The notes beneath the pieces are model-generated. The model was not told the origin of the DNA. It was given only the letters and a program-made list of their open reading frames with translations, and did not search any database. From Desulfotomaculum sp. (GTDB lineage Bacteria; Bacillota; Desulfotomaculia; Desulfotomaculales; Nap2-2B): 64,000 bases of DNA. Numbering within the stretch: position 1 is the stretch's first letter; each line of letters starts with the position of its first letter. Both the position numbers and the translations under genes were made by a program. This document shows, in pieces, positions 16,008-24,251 of this stretch. Where the stretch lies: the NCBI GenBank assembly GCA_003485325.1, contig DMZI01000068.1, forward strand, positions 35,096-99,095. The letters are read 5' to 3'.

Positions 16008-17057
16008 ATGCAGGCAAAAACAGTTAACCTTGAAGATGCGGTAGGCAGAATCCTTTCTCACGATCTGACCAAAATCGTCCGCGGTAAGTTTAAGGGACCT
16101 GCTTTTCGCAAAGGCCACCTTATTTGTCGTGAAGACATTGAAGAATTACTAAAAATGGGAAAAGAAAATGTTTATGTCTTGGAGCTTGCCGAAGATGAAT
16201 TACACGAAGATGATGCCGGAATTCGCCTGGGAGCAGCCGCAGCCGGGGCAGGGATTAAGTGCTGCCAGCCAAAAGAGAGCAGGGTTTCTCTTTTTGCCGA
16301 ATATGCTGGCCTGCTCAAAATTAATCTGGCTGTTCTTGAGGCGGTTAACGACCTTCCGGAGGTTGTTCTGTCTACCCTGCCTAACAACACACCGGTAATA
16401 AAAGGGGAAATGGTAGCCGGCACAAAAGTCATCCCGCTGGCCGTCAAGGAAGATATTATAATATCGGCTGAGAAAATATGCAGGGAAAGCGGCGGAATTC
16501 TCCGTATAGCGCCGTATCAAAAATTAAAGGCAGCTGTTATCGTAACCGGCAGTGAGGTTTATTCGGGCAGGATTAAGGATGAATTTGGTCCGGTTTTAAA
16601 GGAAAAAATAGAATCCTTTGGCTCAACGGTGGACGAGATCGAATATGCTCCTGATAATGCTCAGGAGATCAGCAGGTTGATTAATGGGGCAATCGACCGG
16701 GGAGCAGAAATTGTTCTGGTCAGTGGAGGTATGTCAGTTGATCCTGACGACGTAACACCGCTGGGGATCAGACTTAGCGGGGCTGTAATAGAAAAATACG
16801 GGGCACCGGTTCTTCCGGGAGCAATGTTTTTACTGGCCTATAAAAAGGATGCTGCTGTTTTAGGAGTGCCGGCCTGCGGGATGTTTTTCAGGACTACCGT
16901 GTTGGACATTGTCCTGCCGCGCTTGTTTACCAAAGAAAAGGTTAAAAAGTATGATCTGGTTGCCCTGGCTCATGGCGGACTATGCAGGAGCTGTCCTGAA
17001 TGCCGTTATCCGAGGTGCAGCTTCGGTTTGGCCGGATCCGGTTTTCAACTTGCCTAA
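16008..17057 (+). CDS. MoeA-like molybdopterin-binding protein
   Basis: The 349-residue protein carries a MoCF/MoeA-type molybdopterin-binding domain. From about 173 it reads LKAAVIVTGSEVYSGRIKD, then LVSGGMSVDPDDVTP and GVPACGMFFRT. The N-terminal half is short and only loosely like MoeA domains I and II. An unusual C-terminal Cys cluster, CRSCPECRYPRC near 330-341, follows the domain. ATG 16008 has an AAAGGAG site. It precedes modABC and probably works in cofactor insertion or as a sensor for the hydroxylase pathway. The exact reaction is not known from sequence. Confidence 0.75.
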   Translation: MQAKTVNLEDAVGRILSHDLTKIVRGKFKGPAFRKGHLICREDIEELLKMGKENVYVLELAEDELHEDDAGIRLGAAAAGAGIKCCQPKESRVSLFAEYAGLLKINLAVLEAVNDLPEVVLSTLPNNTPVIKGEMVAGTKVIPLAVKEDIIISAEKICRESGGILRIAPYQKLKAAVIVTGSEVYSGRIKDEFGPVLKEKIESFGSTVDEIEYAPDNAQEISRLINGAIDRGAEIVLVSGGMSVDPDDVTPLGIRLSGAVIEKYGAPVLPGAMFLLAYKKDAAVLGVPACGMFFRTTVLDIVLPRLFTKEKVKKYDLVALAHGGLCRSCPECRYPRCSFGLAGSGFQLA

Positions 17058-17112
17058 AAGAGGAGTGATAACGGGTGTGTTTTCTGACTACTCGCGTCAC
17101 GAATAACAGAAA

Positions 17113-17134
17113 GAGGTGCTTATGAGGTGCTTAT
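17113..17134 (+). repeat. Tandem duplication of the modA ribosome site
   Basis: GAGGTGCTTAT occurs twice back to back (17113-17123 and 17124-17134). The duplication creates an ATG at 17122 with a five-codon frame (MRCLY) whose TGA (17137-17139) overlaps the modA TTG start at 17136. The first copy would serve the mini-frame, the second modA. Confidence 0.6.
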
Positions 17135-17135
17135 A

Positions 17136-17915
17136 TTGAAGATAAAAGTATATATCAAAATATTCGCGGTTGCATTTTTATGTCTAGCTTTAACAGGATG
17201 TGCACAAACAAAAAAGACAGAAGCTCCAGAAACTCTTTTTATATACTGCGGTTCCGGGCTATCGAAGCCCGTCCAAGAAATTGGAGAAGCTTTTGAAAAA
17301 AGGACAGGAACGGAAGTCACTTTTACTTTTGGCGGTTCAGCGCAGCTGGCCGGCCAGATCCTTTTAACAAGGAAAGGCAATTTGTTCATCCCAGGTGATT
17401 TGAAGGACCTTGCGCCGGTGGAAGAAAAAGGATTAATAAATAAAAAGGCAAATATAGTTTACCATATTCCTGCGCTGGCAGTTCCCAAAAGCAACCCTGC
17501 CGGTATACACGGACTGATGGATCTGAAGCTTCCGGGCGTGAAGGTTGCCCTTGGCGATCCCAAGTCATGCACGATAGGAAAAGTCGCCGATACTATGCTG
17601 CAGGAAAACCAAATTTATGATGACGTTGAAAAAAACGTTGTGGTCCGGACGGCGACGGCGAGAGAACTGGTCTTGTATTTAAGCACCGGGCAGGTGGATG
17701 CAGCTGTAATCTGGAAGGAGAACATTATTAATTGTAAGGACAAAATTGAATTAATACCAGTTCCGGAATTAGATAGCTTTACTAAGATAGTCCCTGCTGC
17801 TATACTTACCTTTTCAGAACAAAAGGAAGCAGCCGAGCAGTTTTTAAATTTCCTCAACACCGAAGAAAGTAAAGAAATCTGGAATAAATGGGGTTATCAG
17901 ACAGTCGAAAGATAA
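17136..17915 (+). CDS. modA: Molybdate ABC transporter substrate-binding lipoprotein ModA
   Basis: ModA captures molybdate (or tungstate) outside the membrane and delivers it to ModB. From TTG 17136 it has 259 residues: a lipoprotein signal ending in LALTGCAQ, so Cys near residue 22 would be lipidated, then a periplasmic-binding-protein type 2 fold. LFIYCGSGLSKPV, GGSAQLAGQI and the AAVIWKEN region fit ModA, although ligand serines are not classical, so anion preference is open. GTG 17127 is in frame but lies inside the ribosome site. modB follows after 39 bases. Confidence 0.85.
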   Translation: MKIKVYIKIFAVAFLCLALTGCAQTKKTEAPETLFIYCGSGLSKPVQEIGEAFEKRTGTEVTFTFGGSAQLAGQILLTRKGNLFIPGDLKDLAPVEEKGLINKKANIVYHIPALAVPKSNPAGIHGLMDLKLPGVKVALGDPKSCTIGKVADTMLQENQIYDDVEKNVVVRTATARELVLYLSTGQVDAAVIWKENIINCKDKIELIPVPELDSFTKIVPAAILTFSEQKEAAEQFLNFLNTEESKEIWNKWGYQTVER

Positions 17916-17954
17916 AAAACCCTTTTAGATTTAAAAGAAGGGAGGCTTAAAACT

Positions 17955-18746
17955 ATGAAGCTTTTCAGGATAACTAATATTATCATAACCTGCCTTCTTT
18001 GTTTGTTTATCCTAACAGCAGTTTGTACAGTGCTTGTAAGGGGCGTCCCTGAATTATACAGGGCGTTGAAAACTCCTGAAATTATATTTGCCCTGAAATT
18101 GAGCCTTTTTACATCAACAATTTCAACATTCTTATGTCTAATAGTTGCCTTGCCGGTTGCTTATACACTGAGCCGTTACAATATTCCAGGACAAGGTATG
18201 TTGGGGGCTGTCTTAAGGATACCTTTAAATTTACCGCCTATAGTTTCTGGGGTTTGTCTTTTGCTGCTGTTCGGTACGACACATTTTGGCAAAACAATGG
18301 AGAAAATAGGCCTGGACCTAGTTTTCACTGTTCAGGGTATTGTTGTAGCCCAGTTCTTTGTCAATTCACCAGGGCTCGTTACAGTGCTTAAAGGAGCCCT
18401 GGAATCTGTAGATGCAAGGCTTGAGTATGTTGCCAGGACACTTGGCTGCAGCCCCTGGCAGGCTTTTTGCAGGGTTACCATTCCCTTGATTAGAAACAGC
18501 GTGATTGCCGGTTTGGTGCTTGCCTGGGGGAAGGCCCTTGGAGAATTCGGGGCGGTTTTAATGCTTGCCGGCGCAATCAGGTTTAAAACCGAAACCCTCC
18601 CTATTTCAATTTTTTTAAACATGTCTACCGGTGATCTTGATTTGCTTATGGCTTCCGCTTCCATTTTGGTGCTCGTTTCTATACTGTCACTTCTGTTTTT
18701 TGAAAAAGCAGGAAATAAATTGTTTTGGCGGGTGTATGGACCATGA
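17955..18746 (+). CDS. modB: Molybdate ABC transporter permease ModB
   Basis: The 263-residue integral membrane protein is the channel subunit. It has about six hydrophobic segments and the cytoplasmic EAA-type loop, ARTLGCSPWQAFCRVTIPL near 156-174, which docks on ModC, followed by GEFGAVLML. ATG 17955 lies behind GAAGGGAGG. Its TGA overlaps the modC ATG as ATGA. Confidence 0.92.
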   Translation: MKLFRITNIIITCLLCLFILTAVCTVLVRGVPELYRALKTPEIIFALKLSLFTSTISTFLCLIVALPVAYTLSRYNIPGQGMLGAVLRIPLNLPPIVSGVCLLLLFGTTHFGKTMEKIGLDLVFTVQGIVVAQFFVNSPGLVTVLKGALESVDARLEYVARTLGCSPWQAFCRVTIPLIRNSVIAGLVLAWGKALGEFGAVLMLAGAIRFKTETLPISIFLNMSTGDLDLLMASASILVLVSILSLLFFEKAGNKLFWRVYGP

Positions 18747-19831
18747 CAGGCTATCTTAAAAATGAGGGTAAATTATTATTACAAGGTGTAACCAAGCGAA
18801 TTGACGATTTTCACTTAAAAGATATCACTCTGGAGATTGCCCCGGGTGAATATTTCATCCTCTTAGGCCCGTCTGGCGCTGGTAAAACAGTATTGTTGGA
18901 AACTATTGCCGGAATATATTCACCGGATCAGGGCGAGATATGGCTTGGCGGTATAAACATAACCGTTCAGCCACCTGAAAAAAGGAGGTTTGGTTTTGTT
19001 TATCAGGACTATATGCTTTTCCCCCATCTTAATGTTGAGCAAAATATTTATTTTGGGCTCAGAAAAAAAAGAAAGCCTGGCAGCACTTTAGCTGGGATGG
19101 TGGAACATGTGGTATCTTTTCTTAAAATAGGCCACCTCCTTAATAGGTTCCCCCACACCTTAAGCGGCGGGGAGCAGCAGCGGGTAGCCTTAGCCCGGGC
19201 ACTTGCAATGGAACCACCGGTTTTGTTGATGGATGAACCGTTATCATCTTTAGATCCCCAAAGCAGGGAATCGCTTCAGCAGGAACTATCGGAACTTCAT
19301 AAAATAACAAACATACCTACTATCCATGTAACGCATAATTTTGAGGAAGCATACTTTTTTGCAGACAGGGTAGGTGTAATGGATAAAGGCAGGATATTGC
19401 AGACAGGTAAACCACAGGAAATCTTTCCGCGGCCCTGTTCTGCAGAGGTGGCCAGTTTTGTTGGGGCGGAGAATGTCTTTTACAGTGATTTAATTTATAA
19501 AAACGGCAAGAAATTTGTCAGTTTAGGAAAGTCGATTTTAGAAGTAACAACCAACCTGTTTGGCAGAGTCGGATATTCAATAAGGCCGGAGCATATTTTG
19601 TTAAGCCTATCGCCGAAACCTGGAAACTGTTTAAAGGGAAGGATTGTTTCCGTTAATTCAAGAGGTTTATTTTCCAAGCTAATTGTAGATGTCGGTGTTA
19701 AAATTAATGTTCTTTCCTTTCAGGAACATAATACTGGCCTGACTGCCGGAAAAGAAGTATACTGCTTTATTCCATATTGGGATATAAATATTTTCGATAA
19801 CGGGGGCTATCTCGATGAAGCATGTCTATGA
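18743..19831 (+). CDS. modC: Molybdate ABC transporter ATPase ModC
   Basis: ModC powers molybdate import. The 362-residue protein has Walker A GPSGAGKT at 42-49, Q-loop Gln88, signature LSGGEQQ at 140-146, Walker B LLMDEP at 161-166, and a C-terminal TOBE-type region from about 235 (SIRPEHILLS). ATG 18743 forms an ATGA overlap with modB; TTG 18725 is in frame but less likely. The end overlaps the XdhC-type gene by 17 bases, so transport and cofactor maturation are translationally linked. Confidence 0.92.
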   Translation: MTGYLKNEGKLLLQGVTKRIDDFHLKDITLEIAPGEYFILLGPSGAGKTVLLETIAGIYSPDQGEIWLGGINITVQPPEKRRFGFVYQDYMLFPHLNVEQNIYFGLRKKRKPGSTLAGMVEHVVSFLKIGHLLNRFPHTLSGGEQQRVALARALAMEPPVLLMDEPLSSLDPQSRESLQQELSELHKITNIPTIHVTHNFEEAYFFADRVGVMDKGRILQTGKPQEIFPRPCSAEVASFVGAENVFYSDLIYKNGKKFVSLGKSILEVTTNLFGRVGYSIRPEHILLSLSPKPGNCLKGRIVSVNSRGLFSKLIVDVGVKINVLSFQEHNTGLTAGKEVYCFIPYWDINIFDNGGYLDEACL

Positions 19832-20957
19832 AAGTCTGCTTGATGCGCTGAAAACAGGTGACAGACCTGTATTGGTCACTCTGGTTTTTCGCAATGGAGA
19901 TATTCTGCCGCCGCCGGGAAGTAAAAAATTATTCATTAAAAACAAGACGGTTGGAAATCTTGAAACAGAGTGGCTTAACGGGGATATTGAACGTCTGGCT
20001 GAACAATCTAGAAAAACTAACCGTCTGGAAAAAACGGATGTATTTTTCCCGGGGGATAAAGAAATATACTGTACACTTGTTGCAGAACCCATTTATGGAG
20101 TTGAAAAGCTATTTGTTTTGGGAGGCGGGAATATAGCACGTCCTTTGGTGCGTTTGGCTGATCTGCTAGGGTATCATGTTACTGTAGTTGATGACAGGCC
20201 AGAATACGCTAATTATGAACGCTTTCCTGAAGCCCGTGAAGTTATCTGCAGTGAATTTTTAGCTTATCTTGAAAATATGCCGGTAGATTTGTGGACCAGT
20301 GTTGTTATAGTTACCCGTGGTCACCAGTATGATTTACTCTGCCTTGAAGCGTTATCAGCACGTGAAATGGCCTATCTGGGCATGATTGGCAGCAAACAAA
20401 AAGTCGAAATGTCCAGAAAACATTTGCTGGCTGCAGGTATACCAACCGATAAAATAAAAATGATCCATGCTCCTATCGGGCTGGATATCGGTGCTCAAAC
20501 CCCGGAGGAAATTGCTGTCAGCATAACAGCTGAGCTAATTAAAGCAAGGCGCGGTGGGAAGGCTCTTTCCTTATCGGAGGATTCAAATGACGGAAAGAAA
20601 GTTGAAGGCTACCTTCAGGGCAGTTCCCCCGCAACAAGTGATCTTTACCTGTTTGAAACTGTCTTAACACGCATTAATGAGGGTTTGCCGGCAGCGCTTG
20701 CCACAGTGGTATCAACTTCGGGTTCGACACCCCGCAAAGCAGGCGCAAAAATGATGGTATCCCCGGATGGAGCAATAACAGGTACAATCGGCGGCGGGGT
20801 TTTTGAGGAAAAAGTTCGTCAGCTATCTGTCTCCATACTTGAAACCGGCCAGGCAGAATTATATAGTTTTCAACTTGATAATAAATCAGCTGCTTCCCTG
20901 GGAATGCTCTGCGGCGGAGGAATGGAAGTTTTTATCGAACCTGTGAAAGGGGAGTAG
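19815..20957 (+). CDS. XdhC/CoxI-family molybdenum hydroxylase maturation factor
   Basis: XdhC proteins bind the molybdenum cofactor, promote its sulfuration and hand it to xanthine dehydrogenase-type enzymes. This 380-residue version has an eroded N-terminal XdhC_CoxI-like part (1-95), a Rossmann domain with VLGGGNIARPL at 101-111 and MIGSKQKV, and then a second, intact XdhC_CoxI domain from about 270. The latter contains TSGSTPRKAGAKM, TIGGG and CGGGMEVFIEP. The order differs from the common CoxI-Rossmann form. It begins inside modC and is followed after six bases by yqeB. Confidence 0.85.
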   Translation: MKHVYESLLDALKTGDRPVLVTLVFRNGDILPPPGSKKLFIKNKTVGNLETEWLNGDIERLAEQSRKTNRLEKTDVFFPGDKEIYCTLVAEPIYGVEKLFVLGGGNIARPLVRLADLLGYHVTVVDDRPEYANYERFPEAREVICSEFLAYLENMPVDLWTSVVIVTRGHQYDLLCLEALSAREMAYLGMIGSKQKVEMSRKHLLAAGIPTDKIKMIHAPIGLDIGAQTPEEIAVSITAELIKARRGGKALSLSEDSNDGKKVEGYLQGSSPATSDLYLFETVLTRINEGLPAALATVVSTSGSTPRKAGAKMMVSPDGAITGTIGGGVFEEKVRQLSVSILETGQAELYSFQLDNKSAASLGMLCGGGMEVFIEPVKGE

Positions 20958-20963
20958 ACTAAC

Positions 20964-21803
20964 TTGAAAAATGTTCTTGTATTAATTAAAGGAGCTGGCG
21001 ACCTTGCGAGCGGAGTAGCTCACCGCCTGTACAGGTGCGGGTTTATTCCGGTAATGACGGAACTCGAAAAGCCCCTTGTAGTTAGAAGGAAAGTTGCTTT
21101 CGCCGAGGCCGTTTACTCCGGTGAAACAACGGTTGAGGGGGTTCGTGCCGAGCTTTGCAGTTCAATAAGTGATATTTCAAGCTTGCAGAAAAAGAAAATT
21201 ATACCCGTAGTTATTGATCCGCAAGGAGAGCTTGTGCGTATTTTAAAGCCTGACGTTTTGATTGATGCTGTTATGGCAAAACGTAATACAGGAACAAAGA
21301 TTACCGACGCGCCTGTTGTAATTGCGTTAGGTCCCGGTTTTACAGCCGGAGTTGATGTTCACGCCGTTATTGAAACGAAAAGAGGCCACGAACTGGGGAG
21401 AGTGATCCTGGAAGGGACTCCACAAGAAGATACCGGCGAACCACATATGGTAAATGGCTACACTTATCAAAGACTGATCAAAGCTCCTCAAGAAGGTGTT
21501 TTTATTTCATACTGTTCTATTGGAGAGATAGTTGAAAGCGGACAGATAATTGGCTATATCGAAGGCCGCCAGGTACAGACTCAAATTAAAGGTGTTTTAC
21601 GAGGCCTTGTTGCAGACGGGTGTATTGTAAAAGAGGGAATGAAAATAGGAGATGTGGATCCCAGATGCAAACCCGAGTACTGCTATACAATAAGTGATAA
21701 AGCCAGGGCAGTTGCCGGAGGGGTACTGGAAGCGATGCTTGATAGGGTACTTGACTGGGTGTTGAACAAAAAAGTTTCGGGTGGTGCTGGATTTGTTAAT
21801 TGA
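20964..21803 (+). CDS. yqeB: Selenium-dependent molybdenum hydroxylase system protein YqeB
   Basis: The 279-residue protein matches the YqeB/EF2563 family, found with selenium-dependent molybdenum hydroxylases that carry a labile selenium rather than selenocysteine. It starts with a dinucleotide-type loop KGAGDLASGVAHRL (9-22) and contains KRNTGT, ALGPGFTAG and a biotinyl-like stretch, GEIVESGQIIGYI. TTG 20964 follows AAAGGGGAG. The biochemical role is not established. It overlaps yqeC by 23 bases. Confidence 0.88.
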   Translation: MKNVLVLIKGAGDLASGVAHRLYRCGFIPVMTELEKPLVVRRKVAFAEAVYSGETTVEGVRAELCSSISDISSLQKKKIIPVVIDPQGELVRILKPDVLIDAVMAKRNTGTKITDAPVVIALGPGFTAGVDVHAVIETKRGHELGRVILEGTPQEDTGEPHMVNGYTYQRLIKAPQEGVFISYCSIGEIVESGQIIGYIEGRQVQTQIKGVLRGLVADGCIVKEGMKIGDVDPRCKPEYCYTISDKARAVAGGVLEAMLDRVLDWVLNKKVSGGAGFVN

Positions 21804-22581
21804 ATACCCGACTTCATCTTTTCGTCAGGCAATGAATCTTTCTCCACGAGAATTGGTGGCTTTTGTTGGAGGAGGGGGTAAAACCACTGCTCTGCAATGT
21901 CTGGCCAAAGAACTATACGCTTCCAAGAAAAAAGTTGCTCTAACGACTACCACAAAAATGCTCCTGAAACAGCTTTATTTTCAGGGAGGCTGTATTATTT
22001 CCGGCGACTACATTGAAATAGAAGAAAAAGTCAGTAGCCGGAATGGTTCTATACCGTTGATTGCCCTGATAAAAGAACAAATGTCTCAAGAAAAAATTTG
22101 TGGTCTACCACCGGAGTGGGTTGACAGGTTATGGAATCTTGATAAAGTTGATTATCTTGTTGTTGAAGCCGATGGCAGCCGCGGGAAATCATTGAAAGCT
22201 CCGGCTAATCATGAACCTCAAATACCCGGCGAAGCTACCCTGGTAGTGCCTGTTGTTGGTCTTGACATATTGAACAAGCGGCTGACAGCTGAATTTGTCC
22301 ACCGTCCGGAACTGGTTTCCCTGCTCTGCGATGCAGCACAGGGTTCTGTAATCATAACCGGGACAATCTCAAAGATAATTGTTCATCCTCTCGGATTAAA
22401 AAAAGGAGTTCCTGCCGGGGCAAGGTTTATACCATTGATTAATAAAGTTGACGTGGCAGAGGATTGGTCGGTTGCCAGAACACTCGCGATAGAGATTTTT
22501 AAGTCTGATAAGGATATTGAAAGAGTCATTTTGGCAAGTTTTATACAAAATAGTTTTTCTGTGATCCGCCGCTCCAATTAA
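21781..22581 (+). CDS. yqeC: Selenium-dependent hydroxylase accessory protein YqeC
   Basis: The 266-residue protein has the YqeC P-loop VGGGGKTT (29-36), the TTTTKM segment, EADGSRGKSLKAP near 137-149, and VVGLDIL. These mark the putative NTP-dependent accessory factor of selenium-dependent molybdenum hydroxylases. Start GTG 21781 lacks a strong ribosome site and lies within yqeB, so coupling is likely; ATG 21832 is a possible shorter start. The partner proteins are YqeB and MocA on either side. Confidence 0.85.
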   Translation: MVLDLLIEYPTSSFRQAMNLSPRELVAFVGGGGKTTALQCLAKELYASKKKVALTTTTKMLLKQLYFQGGCIISGDYIEIEEKVSSRNGSIPLIALIKEQMSQEKICGLPPEWVDRLWNLDKVDYLVVEADGSRGKSLKAPANHEPQIPGEATLVVPVVGLDILNKRLTAEFVHRPELVSLLCDAAQGSVIITGTISKIIVHPLGLKKGVPAGARFIPLINKVDVAEDWSVARTLAIEIFKSDKDIERVILASFIQNSFSVIRRSN

Positions 22582-22602
22582 ATTCTACCGGGGGAGTGCT
22601 TT

Positions 22603-23214
22603 TTGAGCAATTTTATTTCAGCTGTTATTTTAGCAGCGGGACAGGGAACAAGAATTGGCCGGCAAAAACTTCTCCTGACACTTGGCGGGAAAACAATAAT
22701 CGAAATTGCAGTTGCTGCCGCACTGGGATCGAAGGTCAGTGAAACAATAGTTGTTTTAGGCCACCAGTCTGAAGAGATTGCCCAAGTTTTAAAAGGTCTG
22801 CCTGTCAAAACGGTTTTCAACCCCGATTACCGTTTAGGGCAAAGCACTTCCTTGATTTCCGGAATAAAGGCGATAAATCCTAAATCCGATGCATTCCTGG
22901 TTGTTCTGGGCGACCAGCCCTTCGTAACCTCTTTGTTGATCGATCAACTTATTGATTTTTATGAAAGATCTTTATGCCTCATTGCCAGGCCGCAATTTCA
23001 GGAAATACCCGGCCACCCAGTGCTTTTTAATACCAGTCTTATCCCGGAATTGTTAAACAATTTAAAAGGAGATATTGGAGCCCGCGAAATAATCGCCCGT
23101 CATCAGGACAAGGTCAGTTTAATGCGGATTAAAAATGAGTCTGCGTCTAAGGACATTGATACATACGGTGATTATCAGACCGCTAAAGAATATTATTCAA
23201 AGACCTTAAAGTAA
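22603..23214 (+). CDS. mocA: Molybdenum cofactor nucleotidyltransferase, MocA family
   Basis: MocA-type enzymes transfer CMP from CTP to molybdopterin, making the MCD cofactor of hydroxylases. The 203-residue protein has the NTP-transferase loop LAAGQGTRIGRQK (10-22), the metal motif GDQP (103-106) and a GHPVLF stretch. TTG 22603 follows GGGGGAG. Together with XdhC, YqeB and YqeC it completes a maturation set for the hydroxylase encoded at 24252-27983. It is the last gene before a 543-base gap. Confidence 0.88.
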   Translation: MSNFISAVILAAGQGTRIGRQKLLLTLGGKTIIEIAVAAALGSKVSETIVVLGHQSEEIAQVLKGLPVKTVFNPDYRLGQSTSLISGIKAINPKSDAFLVVLGDQPFVTSLLIDQLIDFYERSLCLIARPQFQEIPGHPVLFNTSLIPELLNNLKGDIGAREIIARHQDKVSLMRIKNESASKDIDTYGDYQTAKEYYSKTLK

Positions 23215-23353
23215 ATAACAAGAGATTTATCAGGTTGTACTAAGCAGGAGTGCAGATGTAGCCTCGTAATACATAAAATCCGGTGGCTGAGCCAGTCGAT
23301 ACGGGGCGAAGGCGGAAGGTATAAAGAACAGACTGACCGTTCGGCTTTTCACC

Positions 23354-23377
23354 CATCGGCGGAGTATCAGCGGCGAC
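23354..23377. repeat. Weak copy D of the intergenic structured repeat
   Basis: CATCGGCGGAGTATCAGCGGCGAC resembles the 3' half of the repeat seen at 30771-30790. The match is partial and lacks the left arm, so it may be a decayed copy. The surrounding 23215-23558 has no convincing gene. Confidence 0.25.
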
Positions 23378-23407
23378 AGGTATTATTATTGATTAATCAT
23401 ATAGATC

Positions 23408-23424
23408 GGGTTTATAATAAACCC
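23408..23424. promoter_or_regulatory. Perfect palindrome in the mocA-hydroxylase gap
   Basis: GGGTTTATAATAAACCC is a perfect inverted repeat with eight-base arms around a single base. It also contains TATAAT. No T-run follows. It could be an operator or promoter part; its function is unknown. Confidence 0.35.
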
Positions 23425-23558
23425 AATTATCTTCGCAAGGTGGAAAGAAAATTAAACAGAAGTGACTTCTAAACCAGCCGGACAGGGGATTACAAAAAGA
23501 GCCCGTGTCTTTAATTCTTTAATATTGAATCTAAAAAAAGTTTACAAATTTATAGGGC

Positions 23559-23680
23559 AACTTCTAAGGCTTGACAATTTAAAAGTGTTTAAGTCTTATT
23601 TTTTTGTCGCAAAATATACAAATTTATTGTAATTATTTTGATTTGACCAGTTATCTGATTCTTTTATTATTAAATTAATT
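23559..23680 (+). repeat. Shared upstream element, copy 2 (before the hydroxylase operon)
   Basis: This is the second copy of the element at 13432-13553, with the same order of blocks: CAACTTCTAAGGCTTGACA, hairpin, ATATACAAATTTATTGTAAT, and ATTATTAAATTAA. The dyad TACAA-ATTTA-TTGTA is at 23617-23631. The copy ends about 78 bases before the small Cys/His-rich gene. Sharing between adenine deaminase and a purine-type hydroxylase suggests one regulator or one leader mechanism for both. Confidence 0.7.
23565..23606 (+). terminator. Hairpin with T-run in the hydroxylase operon leader
   Basis: TAAGGCTT (23565-23572) pairs with AAGTCTTA (23591-23598), one pair being G-U in RNA, followed by a run of T. 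Retention of pairing despite sequence change relative to the ade copy supports a real RNA structure. It is a terminator or attenuator. Confidence 0.55.
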
Positions 23681-23707
23681 AATGCAGCTTGCGGTGCAGG
23701 CATTAAT
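23678..23707. promoter_or_regulatory. Inverted repeat after the shared element
   Basis: ATTAATGC (23678-23685) and GCATTAAT (23700-23707) are perfect eight-base arms around a 14-base loop. It is absent from the ade leader, so it is specific to the hydroxylase operon. It could be an operator or mRNA hairpin. Confidence 0.4.
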
Positions 23708-23757
23708 ACATTGCCGAAAGCAACTTGTTAAAAGTTAATATAAAGGAGAGTAATTTT

Positions 23758-24141
23758 ATGGAAGATGAAAAAGATGCGGTTTGTTGGCAGGACGGAGGTG
23801 TAAACCCTTCTCATGAAACCCCGACCCTTATTAAAGCTGCCCATGAACGTGAGCATAAACATGACATAGAACATTATCTCGATGAAATCAAGAAATGGGA
23901 GTACTGTTATTGCGCGAATTGCAGGCAAATGAGATTTAGTACGGAACTTGAGGCAACAGAGAACGGGATTCGCTGCGCCAAATGCAAAAGTTATAACCTG
24001 GAAGCCCCTGGCTGGGTTGTTTGCCCTTATCACAAAGATTCATTGGTTAAGTGCGCCCGGGCGGGTAAGGGAATAGTGAAATTAAAGCATGAAGCCGAGT
24101 GTAGGGATCACTGCCATTTTCGGGTAACCAAGGAAAAGTAA
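23758..24141 (+). CDS. Unrecognised Cys/His-rich small protein leading the hydroxylase operon
   Basis: I do not recognise this 127-residue protein. It has ten cysteines: Cys9, 50, 52, 55, 73, 76, 89, 99, 115 and 119. CANC (52-55) with CAKC (73-76) looks like a zinc ribbon. A second set around 89-119, with His92, His118 and His120, could hold another metal. A His-rich, charged stretch, AHEREHKHDIEHY, lies at 28-40. There is no signal peptide or membrane segment. ATG 23758 has a strong AAAGGAGAG site. It lies 110 bases before the FAD subunit, in the same direction and behind the shared element. A metal or selenium handling role is possible but unproven. Confidence 0.8.
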   Translation: MEDEKDAVCWQDGGVNPSHETPTLIKAAHEREHKHDIEHYLDEIKKWEYCYCANCRQMRFSTELEATENGIRCAKCKSYNLEAPGWVVCPYHKDSLVKCARAGKGIVKLKHEAECRDHCHFRVTKEK

Positions 24142-24251
24142 TAAAAGCTGGAAAAATACGATTTTAACAATTTGTAAGAAGAGGTGGTACAGGAAACTAG
24201 GGATAGTCGGGGTTTTTAGTGTTTGAAAAATTGCGAAGAGGTGATCAAAAC

